Of a DNA stretch of 38,432 nucleotides, positions 24,971 through 33,010 are shown one piece after another. Numbering within the stretch: the first letter of the stretch is position 1; every line of letters starts with the position of its first letter. Source of the stretch: Tolypothrix sp. NIES-4075. GTDB taxonomy: Bacteria > Cyanobacteriota > Cyanobacteriia > Cyanobacteriales > Nostocaceae. The translations under genes were made by a program, and so were the position numbers. Where the stretch lies: positions 1-38,432 of the forward strand of contig NZ_BDUC01000019.1 of NCBI RefSeq assembly GCF_002218085.1, given 5' to 3'. The notes beneath the pieces were generated by a model. The model was not told the origin of the DNA. It searched no databases and saw only the letters and a list, made by a program, of their open reading frames with translations.

Positions 24971-25705
24971 CTAAATCTTAATCCCAAGCCGCACTTCCTT
25001 ATCAAGACGGATTAAGATTGGCCCTGGAACCTCACGGAAATAGTCATCCGTAGCTTTGCGCGATCCAGCCCAACAGCCATAGTCATCAATTATCAGCACT
25101 CCTCCTGTCGAGAGTCGAGGGTAGAGAAGCTGAAACTCGGCAACTGTGGATTCATACCAATCGGTATCTAAACGCAGAACAGAGATGGTTTCTGGCTTAG
25201 TCGTTTGTAACGTCTCAAGAACGTCTCCTTGAACAAAATGAATCTCAAAATCAAAATTATGGACGGAGAAAGCTGCTTGAACATCTTCCAATGAAGCGTA
25301 ACACCAACCAATATCGTCCCCATATTGCTCCATCATTTCAAAACCGGTACGTCCATATTTGTCCACATCAAATTCAGTGGGGGTTGGCATACCCTGAAAT
25401 GTATCATACAGATAGAGCTTGCGATCGCTAACGTTTCGCGCTTTCATAATCAAGGCTGCAAGTAAAGCGCTTCCGCCTCTCCAAACTCCGCACTCTACAA
25501 TGTCACCAGGTATCTGGCGATCGAGGACATAGTTCACCGATGTATAAAGCCCAAATAGTGCCTCTACGCTGGTCATTGTATAAGGACTTACCTGCTGAAA
25601 TAAATTCATGAAAACCGGATCTTTGCCCATATCTGGCGTGATCTGATCTTTCATGGTTGCTTGATGTTTGGTGGAGAAAACTATCGTGCGCTCATTAGTA
25701 ATCAT
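24971..25705 (-). CDS. TylF/MycF-like (macrocin O-methyltransferase family) methyltransferase
   Basis: A 244-residue SAM-dependent methyltransferase of the TylF family, which methylates sugar hydroxyls in macrolides and surface glycans. Visible are PYTMTSVEALFGLYTSVNYV near 41-60, the SAM motif GDIVECGVWRGGSALLAALI near 67-86, LYDTFQGMPTP near 98-108, the metal-binding aspartates in LRLDTDWYESTVAEF and VLIIDDYGCWAGSRKATDDY. Length fits. The ATG at 25705 lacks a clear ribosome site; an ATG at residue 18 (MKDQITPDMGKD) is the alternative. It is co-directional with the downstream sugar genes. Confidence 0.92.
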   Translation of the reverse strand: MITNERTIVFSTKHQATMKDQITPDMGKDPVFMNLFQQVSPYTMTSVEALFGLYTSVNYVLDRQIPGDIVECGVWRGGSALLAALIMKARNVSDRKLYLYDTFQGMPTPTEFDVDKYGRTGFEMMEQYGDDIGWCYASLEDVQAAFSVHNFDFEIHFVQGDVLETLQTTKPETISVLRLDTDWYESTVAEFQLLYPRLSTGGVLIIDDYGCWAGSRKATDDYFREVPGPILIRLDKEVRLGIKI

Positions 25706-25813
25706 AGTAAAGAGGAGTGGAAATAGTTGGACAGGTTGAGGATTGCAAAGCTTTCGCGATTATACATTGCGAAATAGATTAATAGATCATCTTTTCTCCT
25801 GGGTTTAGGCTGA

Positions 25814-27463
25814 TTACGATTGATGATTACGCTCGACAATCAGACCTTCATTTCCTCGTAGCTCAAGGGTGTTGCCCAGGTGTCCTCCCTGGCGATCCAT
25901 AAATGTGGAGAGAAGAACTTTTGACTGGTTACGAAACTCCACTGGTAATACCCATTCCTGGTATTGTGAACTGAAGTTCAATGCCACAACAATGTCTGAA
26001 GTCTCGTTAAAGCGACGATAGCAGAAAAGCTCTGGTGGTGAGTATAAAGAAATGTAGTCACCAAGCTGTAGTGCTGTTTGTCGCCGACGCAAGTGCAACA
26101 GTGCGCGGGTTAGTGAGAGAAATGAGCGGGAGTCCTGTTTTTGTGCTTGGACATTGATATTTTTGTAGTTATGAGTGATAGGTAACCAGGGCTGGACTAA
26201 TTCCGAACAGAAGCCCGCATTAGCAGAGTTATCCCAGAGCATTGGTGTGCGCTCAGGATCGCGTCCAACTCCTATACCAGGAGATTTTTTTTCCCAAGGA
26301 TCTTGAATATGCTCAGAAGGAATCCAGGCATCCTCCATTCCTAATTCATCTCCGTAGTAGATCGTTGGTGTACCACGAAGGGTGAGCAATAGCATCATAG
26401 CGATTTTGGCTTGAGAAGTACCAATTCTGCTGGCGACGCGATGCTTGTCATGATTACCCAATGACCAATTGGGCCATGCACCTTCAGGTAGCAGTCTCTC
26501 GTAACGGTCAACAACTTCTCGGACGGACTCTGCACTCCATTGAAAATCAGATGACATCAATTCTGAATTGAGTGGTAAATGAAATTCGTCATTTACTCCA
26601 TAGTGCTTAACAATTTCTTCTAGTGATTTGTATAGTTCAGCAATCAAAAGGCGATCGCCGTTAGGCGTGCCGTAGGTATCGCCATATTGATCTACAAGCG
26701 TCCGCAGCATCCGATTGAAATCGTGAATTTCCGGTATATTCTTACTAAAGACTTCAAACAGGCGATCCGATGGTTCCATACCTGGATGCCAGTCGGGATT
26801 CACTGGATTATCTCGAAATTGCAAATCTTTGTAGGCTCGATAGGCGGCATCAACGCGAATTCCATCCACACCTCGCTGTAACCAAAAATGTAGTACATCC
26901 AACATCGCCTGTCTAGCACCAGGGCTACGCCAATTGATATCTGGTTGCTCCTTAAGAAACGAGTGTAGATAGTATTGCTCTGTTTTGCTATCCCATTCCC
27001 ATGCAGAAAGCCCATCAAAACGTCCGAGCCAATTATTAGGAGGTTCACCATTTGCACTTGGATCTTTCCAGATGTACCAGTCTCGTTTGGGATGAGAACG
27101 CGAACTGCGAGATTCAATAAACCACTGATTCCGATCGGAAGTATGAGCAGCAACAAAGTCAATCAATATCTTGAGATTGCGATCGTGCAAATATCCTATC
27201 AAGCTATCTATATCTGAAAAGGTGCCAAAGATAGGGTCAATATTTGTATGGTCGCTCACATCATAACCAAAATCAGCCATTGGCGAGGGATAAAATGGTG
27301 TCACCCAGATGGCATCTATGCCCAGCCATTCTAAATAATCTAGTCGTTGGATAATGCCACGGATATCACCGATGCCATCCCCATTTGAGTCCTGAAAGCT
27401 GCGTAGATAAGTCTGATAAATAACAGCAGACTTCCACCAAGGAGAATGAGTCATTAAAGCCAT
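25814..27463 (-). CDS. GH13 alpha-glucosidase/alpha-amylase family enzyme
   Basis: A 549-residue glycoside hydrolase of family 13, oligo-1,6-glucosidase/alpha-glucosidase-like. The barrel begins WWKSAVIYQTYLRSFQDSNG. Conserved regions are in order: DFVAAHTSDRNQWF (I), GIRVDAAYR with the nucleophile Asp (II), LLIAELYKS with the acid/base Glu (III), and SLGNHDKHR with the stabilising Asp (IV). A C-terminal beta domain runs from about residue 450. It would hydrolyse or transfer alpha-glucosides such as sucrose, maltose or trehalose-like sugars; some relatives make glucosylglycerate or sucrose. It is divergent from the GT4 gene on the other strand, with about 180 bases between. Confidence 0.93.
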   Translation of the reverse strand: MALMTHSPWWKSAVIYQTYLRSFQDSNGDGIGDIRGIIQRLDYLEWLGIDAIWVTPFYPSPMADFGYDVSDHTNIDPIFGTFSDIDSLIGYLHDRNLKILIDFVAAHTSDRNQWFIESRSSRSHPKRDWYIWKDPSANGEPPNNWLGRFDGLSAWEWDSKTEQYYLHSFLKEQPDINWRSPGARQAMLDVLHFWLQRGVDGIRVDAAYRAYKDLQFRDNPVNPDWHPGMEPSDRLFEVFSKNIPEIHDFNRMLRTLVDQYGDTYGTPNGDRLLIAELYKSLEEIVKHYGVNDEFHLPLNSELMSSDFQWSAESVREVVDRYERLLPEGAWPNWSLGNHDKHRVASRIGTSQAKIAMMLLLTLRGTPTIYYGDELGMEDAWIPSEHIQDPWEKKSPGIGVGRDPERTPMLWDNSANAGFCSELVQPWLPITHNYKNINVQAQKQDSRSFLSLTRALLHLRRRQTALQLGDYISLYSPPELFCYRRFNETSDIVVALNFSSQYQEWVLPVEFRNQSKVLLSTFMDRQGGHLGNTLELRGNEGLIVERNHQS

Positions 27464-27650
27464 GAGTAAATAATTTTAGGTTTTGTCATAATCGCTATTC
27501 ATATTTTACTTACCGCGAACTCGTCAATATAGCTTTCATCATAAGGATGCGGTCGGAGTCCTCGACAAGAATAGCACGCATCTTATAGTAATATTGGCTG
27601 TACCCGATAAGTTAGCAGTACAAAAATAGCTTTTAATTCCCTTGGTGATA

Positions 27651-28853
27651 ATGATAGCACAGCACAAAATTAAAGTTACCTGTATCTTTACGCATCCCAT
27701 TCGTTGGGTTCCCTTTGAATTGGTTGCCAAATATATTGATAAGAGTAAATTTGACGTTGATTATGTCATCCTCAATGAAGGCGATCCGATGATCGCTTGT
27801 TTAAAGGAGCTTAATATCCGTCATACTGTTACCTCGTATCCGGATTACAGCAATACCCCAGAAATGGTCAAATTTATCTATGAACACTTGATTGAAAATC
27901 AGACTGATATTGTTCATACTCATTGGTTTGCTGGCAGTTTGGTAGGAATGCAAGCCGCTTATTATGCCCAGGTTCCAGTGCGAATCTTCACCAGGGAACA
28001 CCCTTCAATTAAATACTATACACGCCATGCTGCTAGTAAACATCGTTTAATTTGGGAATGTGCCACCAATGTTATTGCTGTCACGAATAAAAGCAAACAA
28101 GGCATGATCGAAGATGGCATACCGGAGAATATGATTACACTCATACCCACGGGATTTAATGTTAGTGAATATCAGAATGTAGAGACTTCACGCATTGAGC
28201 AATTACGAGCTAAATATTTAGGAAATCACCAAGGTCCCGTGATTGGAGTGGCGGCGAGATATGTCAGATGGAAAGGTGTTGAATACATCATTGAAGCCCA
28301 TAAAAAGGTTCTAGAAGCTTATCCTAACGCCATGTTAGTCCTTTCAGGAACAACGACAGATCGTACTAACCTGGACGACAAGATTCGTAATGCACGCAAA
28401 GAAGATATCGTTGCCCCGCAATACGACGACGTTATCCACATTACAGAAAAGTTGTCGGAATTACCGAGTCATAGTTATATTGAAATTCCCTTTGAACCCG
28501 ATCTTTTTGCCCTGTTCAAATTATTTGATGTTTTTGTCCATGCGCCTATTGATTCTATCCAAGAGACGTTTGGGCAAGTCTATGTAGATGCTATGCTTTC
28601 AAGAGTGCCATCGGTGATTACCCTTGCCGGTAGTGCTTGGGATCATGCGGTGGATAAAGAAAATGCCTGGGTTGTTGATTACAAGAATAGCGATCAAATT
28701 GCTGAAGGAGTATTAGCACTGTTAAGGGATACGCGCCTACGAGAAAAAATCATTCACAATGCTTTTCTTTGTGGTCAACAATACGACATCAATAATCATA
28801 TACAACGACTTGAGGAGTTTTATGTTTATCAACTGCAAAAGAGAAGGAAGTAG
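27651..28853 (+). CDS. GT4-family glycosyltransferase
   Basis: A retaining GT-B glycosyltransferase of about 400 residues. The N-terminal Rossmann half has ENQTDIVHTHWFAGSLVGMQ (near 80-99). The C-terminal half has VIGVAARYVRWKGVEYIIEA near 200-219, and the donor-binding EX7E block DSIQETFGQVYVDAM near 305-320. ATG 27651 is the first ATG of the frame; GTG 27645 and TTG 27642 would add two or three residues. It would transfer a hexose from an NDP-sugar to a glycan, lipid or small product. It stands alone on the plus strand, divergent from the GH13 gene. Confidence 0.92.
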   Translation: MIAQHKIKVTCIFTHPIRWVPFELVAKYIDKSKFDVDYVILNEGDPMIACLKELNIRHTVTSYPDYSNTPEMVKFIYEHLIENQTDIVHTHWFAGSLVGMQAAYYAQVPVRIFTREHPSIKYYTRHAASKHRLIWECATNVIAVTNKSKQGMIEDGIPENMITLIPTGFNVSEYQNVETSRIEQLRAKYLGNHQGPVIGVAARYVRWKGVEYIIEAHKKVLEAYPNAMLVLSGTTTDRTNLDDKIRNARKEDIVAPQYDDVIHITEKLSELPSHSYIEIPFEPDLFALFKLFDVFVHAPIDSIQETFGQVYVDAMLSRVPSVITLAGSAWDHAVDKENAWVVDYKNSDQIAEGVLALLRDTRLREKIIHNAFLCGQQYDINNHIQRLEEFYVYQLQKRRK

Positions 28854-28965
28854 CAGTTAAATCGGCATTTATAATTAAGTAAAAAATAGACATAAGGCAA
28901 TGGAAAAACAGCATAATAAAGCAAATAAAATGCGTTTTTATTAACCCTATTTTGTCACTCTAGGC

Positions 28966-29112
28966 GCGATTGAGAACCGTCTTCATTGGATCAAGGATGT
29001 AATTTTTGATGAAGACTATTCGACTATACGTATGGGTAACGCCCCTGCAAATTTGTCTGTCCTATTTTTGCTAACCTTAACAGTGATGGTATTATCTCTT
29101 AATCATAGATGA
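28966..29112 (+). pseudogene. C-terminal remnant of an ISAs1-family transposase
   Basis: 48 codons read AIENRLHWIKDVIFDEDYST, then IRMGNAPANLSVL and a hydrophobic tail to TGA 29110-29112. The IENxLHWxxDVxFxED...IRxGNAPxN block is the C-terminal signature of ISAs1-family transposases and includes the final acidic residue region. No upstream part and no inverted repeats were found. Confidence 0.75.
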
Positions 29113-29247
29113 TGCTTTTTGTCAATGCATAAGTCCTAATTTTGTATAGATTACAACTGGCTTTTAAATTATCCTCTTACATATCCCTCTTTAATTCTTA
29201 AATTCAACTGAAATTAAATATGCATACATCTGTACTAAAAAATCAAA

Positions 29248-29280
29248 ATCTCTTCTCTGTAATCATTACAGAGAAGAGAT
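29248..29280. repeat. Perfect 33-bp palindrome
   Basis: ATCTCTTCTCTGTAAT (29248-29263) and ATTACAGAGAAGAGAT (29265-29280) are perfect reverse complements around a single C. A one-base loop makes a hairpin unlikely as a normal terminator without fraying, so a protein-binding dyad is also possible. Confidence 0.65.
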
Positions 29281-29508
29281 GAGGAAATCTCAGACCCATG
29301 TAATTCATATAATTTTAAGAACTGTTTAAATCCAAAGATTCTCTTAGGAAGAATGGTGTATATTATAATATTATAAAAGTCGATGCTTGAGCTAATTAAT
29401 CAAGTGCCAAAGCTTCTTAATTTTTGAGAAATAGAGCATCTGTACCAGTCAACTGGTGCTGCCTGCTGATGGTTGCACTGGAATGATAATTTTAATTGAG
29501 GTGAAAGA

Positions 29509-29889
29509 GTGATTGAAGCTGGAAAGATACCTTGTTACATGAATCGAGCGGATCAAAGAGGTTTATTTCTAGGTCTAGTGAATCAAGGAGTCTGGCAGGA
29601 AGTCAATTTTGTCAAAACTCAAGCAGGTCAAATTCGCGGTGGGCATTTCCATACTAGAACCAATGAAGTTATTTTTCTAGTGCGTGGTAGAGCAGAGGTA
29701 GAACTGCAAGCTTGCGATCGTTCTCAACAAAAGCAGGTGTTTATTTTGAACGCAGGAGAAGGAGTGCAGATTAAGCCTTATATACTTCACACCTTGCGTT
29801 ACCTAGAAGACAGTGAACAAATTGCGCTCCTGGATGTTCCTTTTGATCCTGCCGATCCGGATCTGCATACTCTGACACCAGGTAATTGA
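29509..29889 (+). CDS. Cupin-fold small protein, sugar-epimerase/isomerase-like
   Basis: A 126-residue beta-barrel protein. The cupin motifs are GGHFHTRTNEVIFLVRGRAEV (within residues 44-64, carrying the metal-type His residues and Glu) and YILHTLRYLEDSE near 93-105. Proteins of this size in glycan clusters include FdtA-type ketoisomerases, RmlC-like epimerases and WxcM C-terminal domains; I cannot choose among them. GTG 29509 is preceded at good distance by GAGGTG. It lies among other sugar genes on the plus strand. Confidence 0.75.
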   Translation: MIEAGKIPCYMNRADQRGLFLGLVNQGVWQEVNFVKTQAGQIRGGHFHTRTNEVIFLVRGRAEVELQACDRSQQKQVFILNAGEGVQIKPYILHTLRYLEDSEQIALLDVPFDPADPDLHTLTPGN

Positions 29890-30081
29890 ATTAAGCAGTA
29901 ATTTCACCAAAAGTACGCTAAACTAGCTAATGTTTTTTTAAAAACATAAATCCTTTGTTAGCTAAGGTAATAGAGCTACCTGCATAATCTCATGGCAAAA
30001 TATTGGCTACTTATTGAGATTAATACTAATGTGCTTTTTAGAACCTGAGCGAATTTTAAAGTACCGTCTAAGAAAACTGGT

Positions 30082-30303
30082 ATGATCCCTCAAATTCAAC
30101 CTTGGATTGACGATAGTGAATGGCTGGAAGTTAAGCAGGTGATGGAATCAACCTACTTAACTATAAGGTGACAGAAGAGTTTGAAGCCAATATAAGGGCT
30201 TTAACAGGAGCAAAACATGCGATCGCTGTTTGCAGAACTAGATTTTATCATCGCCAAAATTCACCAGTTCTATCAGCTTTGTGAGCGATTGGAAAGTGCT
30301 TAA
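30082..30303 (+). pseudogene. Decayed DegT-type aminotransferase with internal deletion and frameshift
   Basis: ATG 30082 opens MIPQIQPWIDDSEWLEVKQV then MESTYLT, close to the N-terminus of the intact enzyme at 24292. The frame breaks there, and the next frame continues YKVTEEFEANIRALTGAKHA up to a HIP1 octamer (30219-30226). Directly after it comes a C-terminal piece, LDFIIAKIHQFYQL, matching the DYVIENIRQFYG end of the same family. About 300 residues between are missing. It abuts and slightly overlaps the Nudix gene. Confidence 0.8.
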
Positions 30304-31267
30304 ATCTCTTATGCGTCAAATATCCGAATATTTTGCCTGTCGTGAGAAGGTAGTTGAAGCTTTGGCAGATTTGCCCCAGGGGAACGCATTATCTGAGGCA
30401 CTCATTACTGGTTGCGACTTTATTCACTTGATTCATCCCGATGAAGTGGCAGGCATAACCAAAATTCAGTTGCGGGAAGGGCATGGTCCTCAAAATCTCA
30501 ATGATGAGCCGCTTGACACGCAATTTCATGCTTACTTGGAAGCTGTGATTAATCCTCAAATTCGTATTGGTCTCCTCGCAGATGATACCAAACCTGGAAG
30601 TTATGACGATCGCAAAGTCCGCTTGTCTGGGGCTGGAGCGGCTGGATTCTGGTCTCGCACTCAAGACAGCTTAACCCTGGAAGTTGGACCCACCAGCTAT
30701 CCACATTGTCGTCTGGATTTGACTCGTAGTTCGTTGGAAGCACTAAAACTGATGATGCGTGGCCTGACAAATTACCACGATCCCTACGCCTATTTTGCCA
30801 GAGGAATTGGGGTTGCGGTAGTTCCTTTGACTACAGATGGTAATGTTTACATTGGTAAGCGACTGAATTCCTCGGATCACACAGGCGTTCTCAACTTTGT
30901 GGCGGGTTGGGCTACATTTTCTCCTACAATTCAAGACATCAATTTTTATCAAGATGCTCAACGAGAGTTGTGGGAAGAAGTGAATGTTCCTATAACCTTA
31001 AATGACACGAATACTCGGTTTGTTGGTATGTCTGGCAACCCGATCACAGGGGAAGTTGATTTAGTCTTTGTGGTGCAAACCCAAATGCCCGATCGCCATT
31101 TTCAATCAGGTCAGTGGGAAGAACATTCTTGTTTGGCTCGTATTTGCAGTAAAGCTGAAGCTGAGGCTCTACTCGAATATGGACTGTTACCTGGAGAGCA
31201 AGAACCTAGCTCTATCATGTTTTCCTCTCGCTTGGGCTTAGAATACCTAGTTCAACAGCATTGGTGA
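30281..31267 (+). CDS. Nudix-domain protein with long unassigned N-terminal region
   Basis: A 328-residue protein from GTG 30281; ATG 30311 (MRQISEYFACREKVVEALAD) may be the true start since neither codon has a strong ribosome site. The C-terminal half is Nudix-like: GVAVVPLTTDGNVYIGKRLN near 186-205, FVAGWATFSPTIQDI, then DAQRELWEEVNVP near 226-238, which is the helix RExxEE part of the Nudix box with a longer than usual gap after the glycine. The first 170 residues are a separate, unrecognised domain containing SGAGAAGFWSRTQDSLTLEV. It may hydrolyse an NDP-sugar or other nucleotide made by the cluster. Confidence 0.7.
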   Translation: MSDWKVLKSLMRQISEYFACREKVVEALADLPQGNALSEALITGCDFIHLIHPDEVAGITKIQLREGHGPQNLNDEPLDTQFHAYLEAVINPQIRIGLLADDTKPGSYDDRKVRLSGAGAAGFWSRTQDSLTLEVGPTSYPHCRLDLTRSSLEALKLMMRGLTNYHDPYAYFARGIGVAVVPLTTDGNVYIGKRLNSSDHTGVLNFVAGWATFSPTIQDINFYQDAQRELWEEVNVPITLNDTNTRFVGMSGNPITGEVDLVFVVQTQMPDRHFQSGQWEEHSCLARICSKAEAEALLEYGLLPGEQEPSSIMFSSRLGLEYLVQQHW

Positions 31268-31680
31268 ACGACAACAATTCTCATATTGAAAATTTTGCTT
31301 AAGCTTATTGAGGTGAATGGCACGCTTGTAAAGCTCTAAGCTATGTAGGATAAGGGCTATAGCTTTTGGTTGTAGGGCTGATATTGTTCCCGCTTGGCAG
31401 GGTGGAGCGATGGTTGAGATAAAAAAATATCTCGATTGCGACACCATTTACCAAGCAGTTGGTCTACTTAACCTTTACGGATTAAACAATACTCATAAAC
31501 TTTTAGTTATGGGTTTTCTTACACCTGACTCTTCTTCGCAACCATCAGCACTCAAGCTATTCAAGTTATTACTTGTGGTCTGTGTAGCTTTTTAAAGAAT
31601 TTGTATGAGAGCCTTTAACACGTTAAAGATGTGATTAATTTCGTATAAATCTAAAAACTTAAAAAGGAGAAAATAGGACT
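31268..31680. other. Gene-free stretch
   Basis: About 410 bases between the Nudix and DUF1349 genes. A frame reading ADIVPAWQGGAMVEIKKYLD at about 31381-31440 looks more coding-like than its surroundings, but I do not recognise it and it soon becomes non-coding. It may be another gene remnant. AAGGAG at 31664-31669 serves the DUF1349 gene. Confidence 0.3.
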
Positions 31681-32319
31681 ATGAACCTTGATTTCACAAC
31701 TGCTAAGTGGGTTAACCAACCTAAAAAATTTGAAATCACTCCTCAGTTTGTGAAAATCACGACTGAACCAAATACAGATATTTGGCAACGAAGTTACTAC
31801 GGTTTCAGGCATGATAATGTACCCGCTCTTTTAATTGAAAGTGACAACAACTTTACATCATTTACAGTAAGAGTGACATTTAAATATTATGCTAGGTTTG
31901 ATCAATGTGGCTTAATTATTTATAGAGATAGTGAACACTGGTTTAAAGCATCTATTGAATATGAGAACAAAGATTTTTCACGTTTGGGAAGTGTTGTTAC
32001 AAATTACGGCTATTCTGATTGGTCAACCACAGATATAGCTACTACAACTGTGATGTGGTATCGTCTTTGTCGCCGTGGGCCAGATTTTATAATCGAGTCT
32101 TCAGAAGATGGAATTTATTTCAAGCAAATGAGAATTTTTCATCTTCACGTTTTAGGTGAAACATCACCTAAAATGGGCAAACTTAATCCTCCAATTCAGT
32201 CAGAATTTCCTATAGACTATGGTTTGTATGCCTGTAGCCCGATGAATTCATCCTTTGAAGCTATATTTGACAACTTTAGATTTAATGACTATAAATGGAT
32301 GGCGCATAATGCCGAATGA
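31681..32319 (+). CDS. DUF1349 (concanavalin-like beta-sandwich) protein
   Basis: A 212-residue protein of the DUF1349 family, a concanavalin A-like jelly-roll fold related to carbohydrate-binding and regulatory proteins. TVRVTFKYYARFDQCGLIIY near 60-80, WFKASIEYENKDFSRLGSVV near 86-106, the SDWSTTDI loop and the final YACSP block (near 182) are typical. AAGGAGAAAATAGGACT precedes ATG 31681. No signal peptide is visible, so it is probably cytoplasmic. A role in binding the glycan made by the neighbouring genes is a guess from context. Confidence 0.88.
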   Translation: MNLDFTTAKWVNQPKKFEITPQFVKITTEPNTDIWQRSYYGFRHDNVPALLIESDNNFTSFTVRVTFKYYARFDQCGLIIYRDSEHWFKASIEYENKDFSRLGSVVTNYGYSDWSTTDIATTTVMWYRLCRRGPDFIIESSEDGIYFKQMRIFHLHVLGETSPKMGKLNPPIQSEFPIDYGLYACSPMNSSFEAIFDNFRFNDYKWMAHNAE

Positions 32320-32347
32320 ACCAGAACTAAAAGCAGGGCAAACGCAT

Positions 32348-32451
32348 GTGTGACTCGTTCCTAAGCCAATACATAACTTAGGGTGAGAACACCAAGAAAT
32401 AGAACCTTGAAAATCTCAGAACTAAATCTGGGATAGAGGTGAAAGTCCTCT
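32348..32451 (+). other. Truncated 5' end of a group II intron
   Basis: The sequence starts GTGTGACTCGTTCCTAAGCC and continues with TAGGGTGAGAACACCAAG and GAGGTGAAAGTCCTCT, matching the start (GUGYG) and domain I region of cyanobacterial group II introns as I know them. It stops at 32451, where the inverted-repeat element begins. No intron-encoded reverse transcriptase or domain V was found. Confidence 0.6.
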
Positions 32452-32652
32452 TGTACAGTGACAAATTAAATAACGTTGAGACAAATTCGTGTCATTGAGT
32501 TAACCCTTACTGACTCTAAGCTTGAAACCATTCGTGTTGATATAGCTTGTAAGTTCGCTGTGCTAATTCTGGGCTTAACGTTCTTAGAGTGCAAGCATTA
32601 CAGCCTCAATGACAGTAATTTGGCATCACGACAAATAAAAAGTCACTGTACA
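32452..32652. mobile_element. 201-bp inverted-repeat element with CAST (type V-K Tn7-like) transposon-like ends
   Basis: The left tip TGTACAGTGACAAATTA and the right tip GTCACTGTACA are inverted. A second block, CAAATTCGTGTCATTGAG on the left and CTCAATGACAGTAATTTG on the right, is also inverted at the same distance from its tip; 35 of the outer 48 positions match. TGTACAGTGACAAATTA is how I recall the left end of cyanobacterial CRISPR-associated Tn7-like transposons starting, and spaced TGACA-ATT-TGTC words resemble TnsB sites. No cargo or tns/cas gene is present, so it would be a miniature or collapsed derivative. The expected 5-bp duplication is absent (CCTCT against GCCCG). Confidence 0.6.
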
Positions 32653-33010
32653 GCCCGAAATAGTACCAATATAAGTTTGTAAAAAATTAGACTAAAACTT
32701 ATTAAAACTTATTACTGGAGAGACTTTTATCTACTTTTTGTCCGAGAAAGTTTCAAGTTATATTGGTTAGCTTTTGTATCATGAATAAGTACAATTATTC
32801 ATTTAAATATATTATGTAAAAAAGTTAACTAAACAAAATCCTCAATTAACCTATTAATTTATCTAATCTATAAGGAAACGGGGTGTTGTTAAGTGAACAG
32901 AGGGTGACAAGAGGTTTGCAGCATTTAGGACACTGCTCTCATGATTGGAGTTTAGTAGGTCATGAAGTTGTAGTACAGCACTACGGATGAAAATTCTTAT
33001 CTCTCAAAAG
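32653..33010. other. AT-rich gene-free stretch
   Basis: About 360 bases, strongly AT-rich to about 32870. A short frame around 32885-32990 reads LLSEQRVTRGLQHLGHCSHD and may be mobile-element debris, not recognised. It is downstream of both the relic element and the ParR-like gene. Confidence 0.3.

Larger units (their letters stand above)
28854..29508. other. Intergenic region with transposase remnant and palindrome
   Basis: About 650 bases between the GT4 and cupin genes. It holds an ISAs1-type transposase fragment (28966-29112) and a 33-bp palindrome (29248-29280). The rest is AT-rich with no gene recognised. Confidence 0.4.

Noticed and set aside
27541..27583. Minus-strand short frame MRAILVEDSDRILMMKA, like the start of a response regulator
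   Set aside because: Only about 23 codons and no further similarity; too short to call a remnant.
32476..32682. 68-codon plus-strand frame
   Set aside because: It lies within the 201-bp inverted-repeat element and has no coding-like features.
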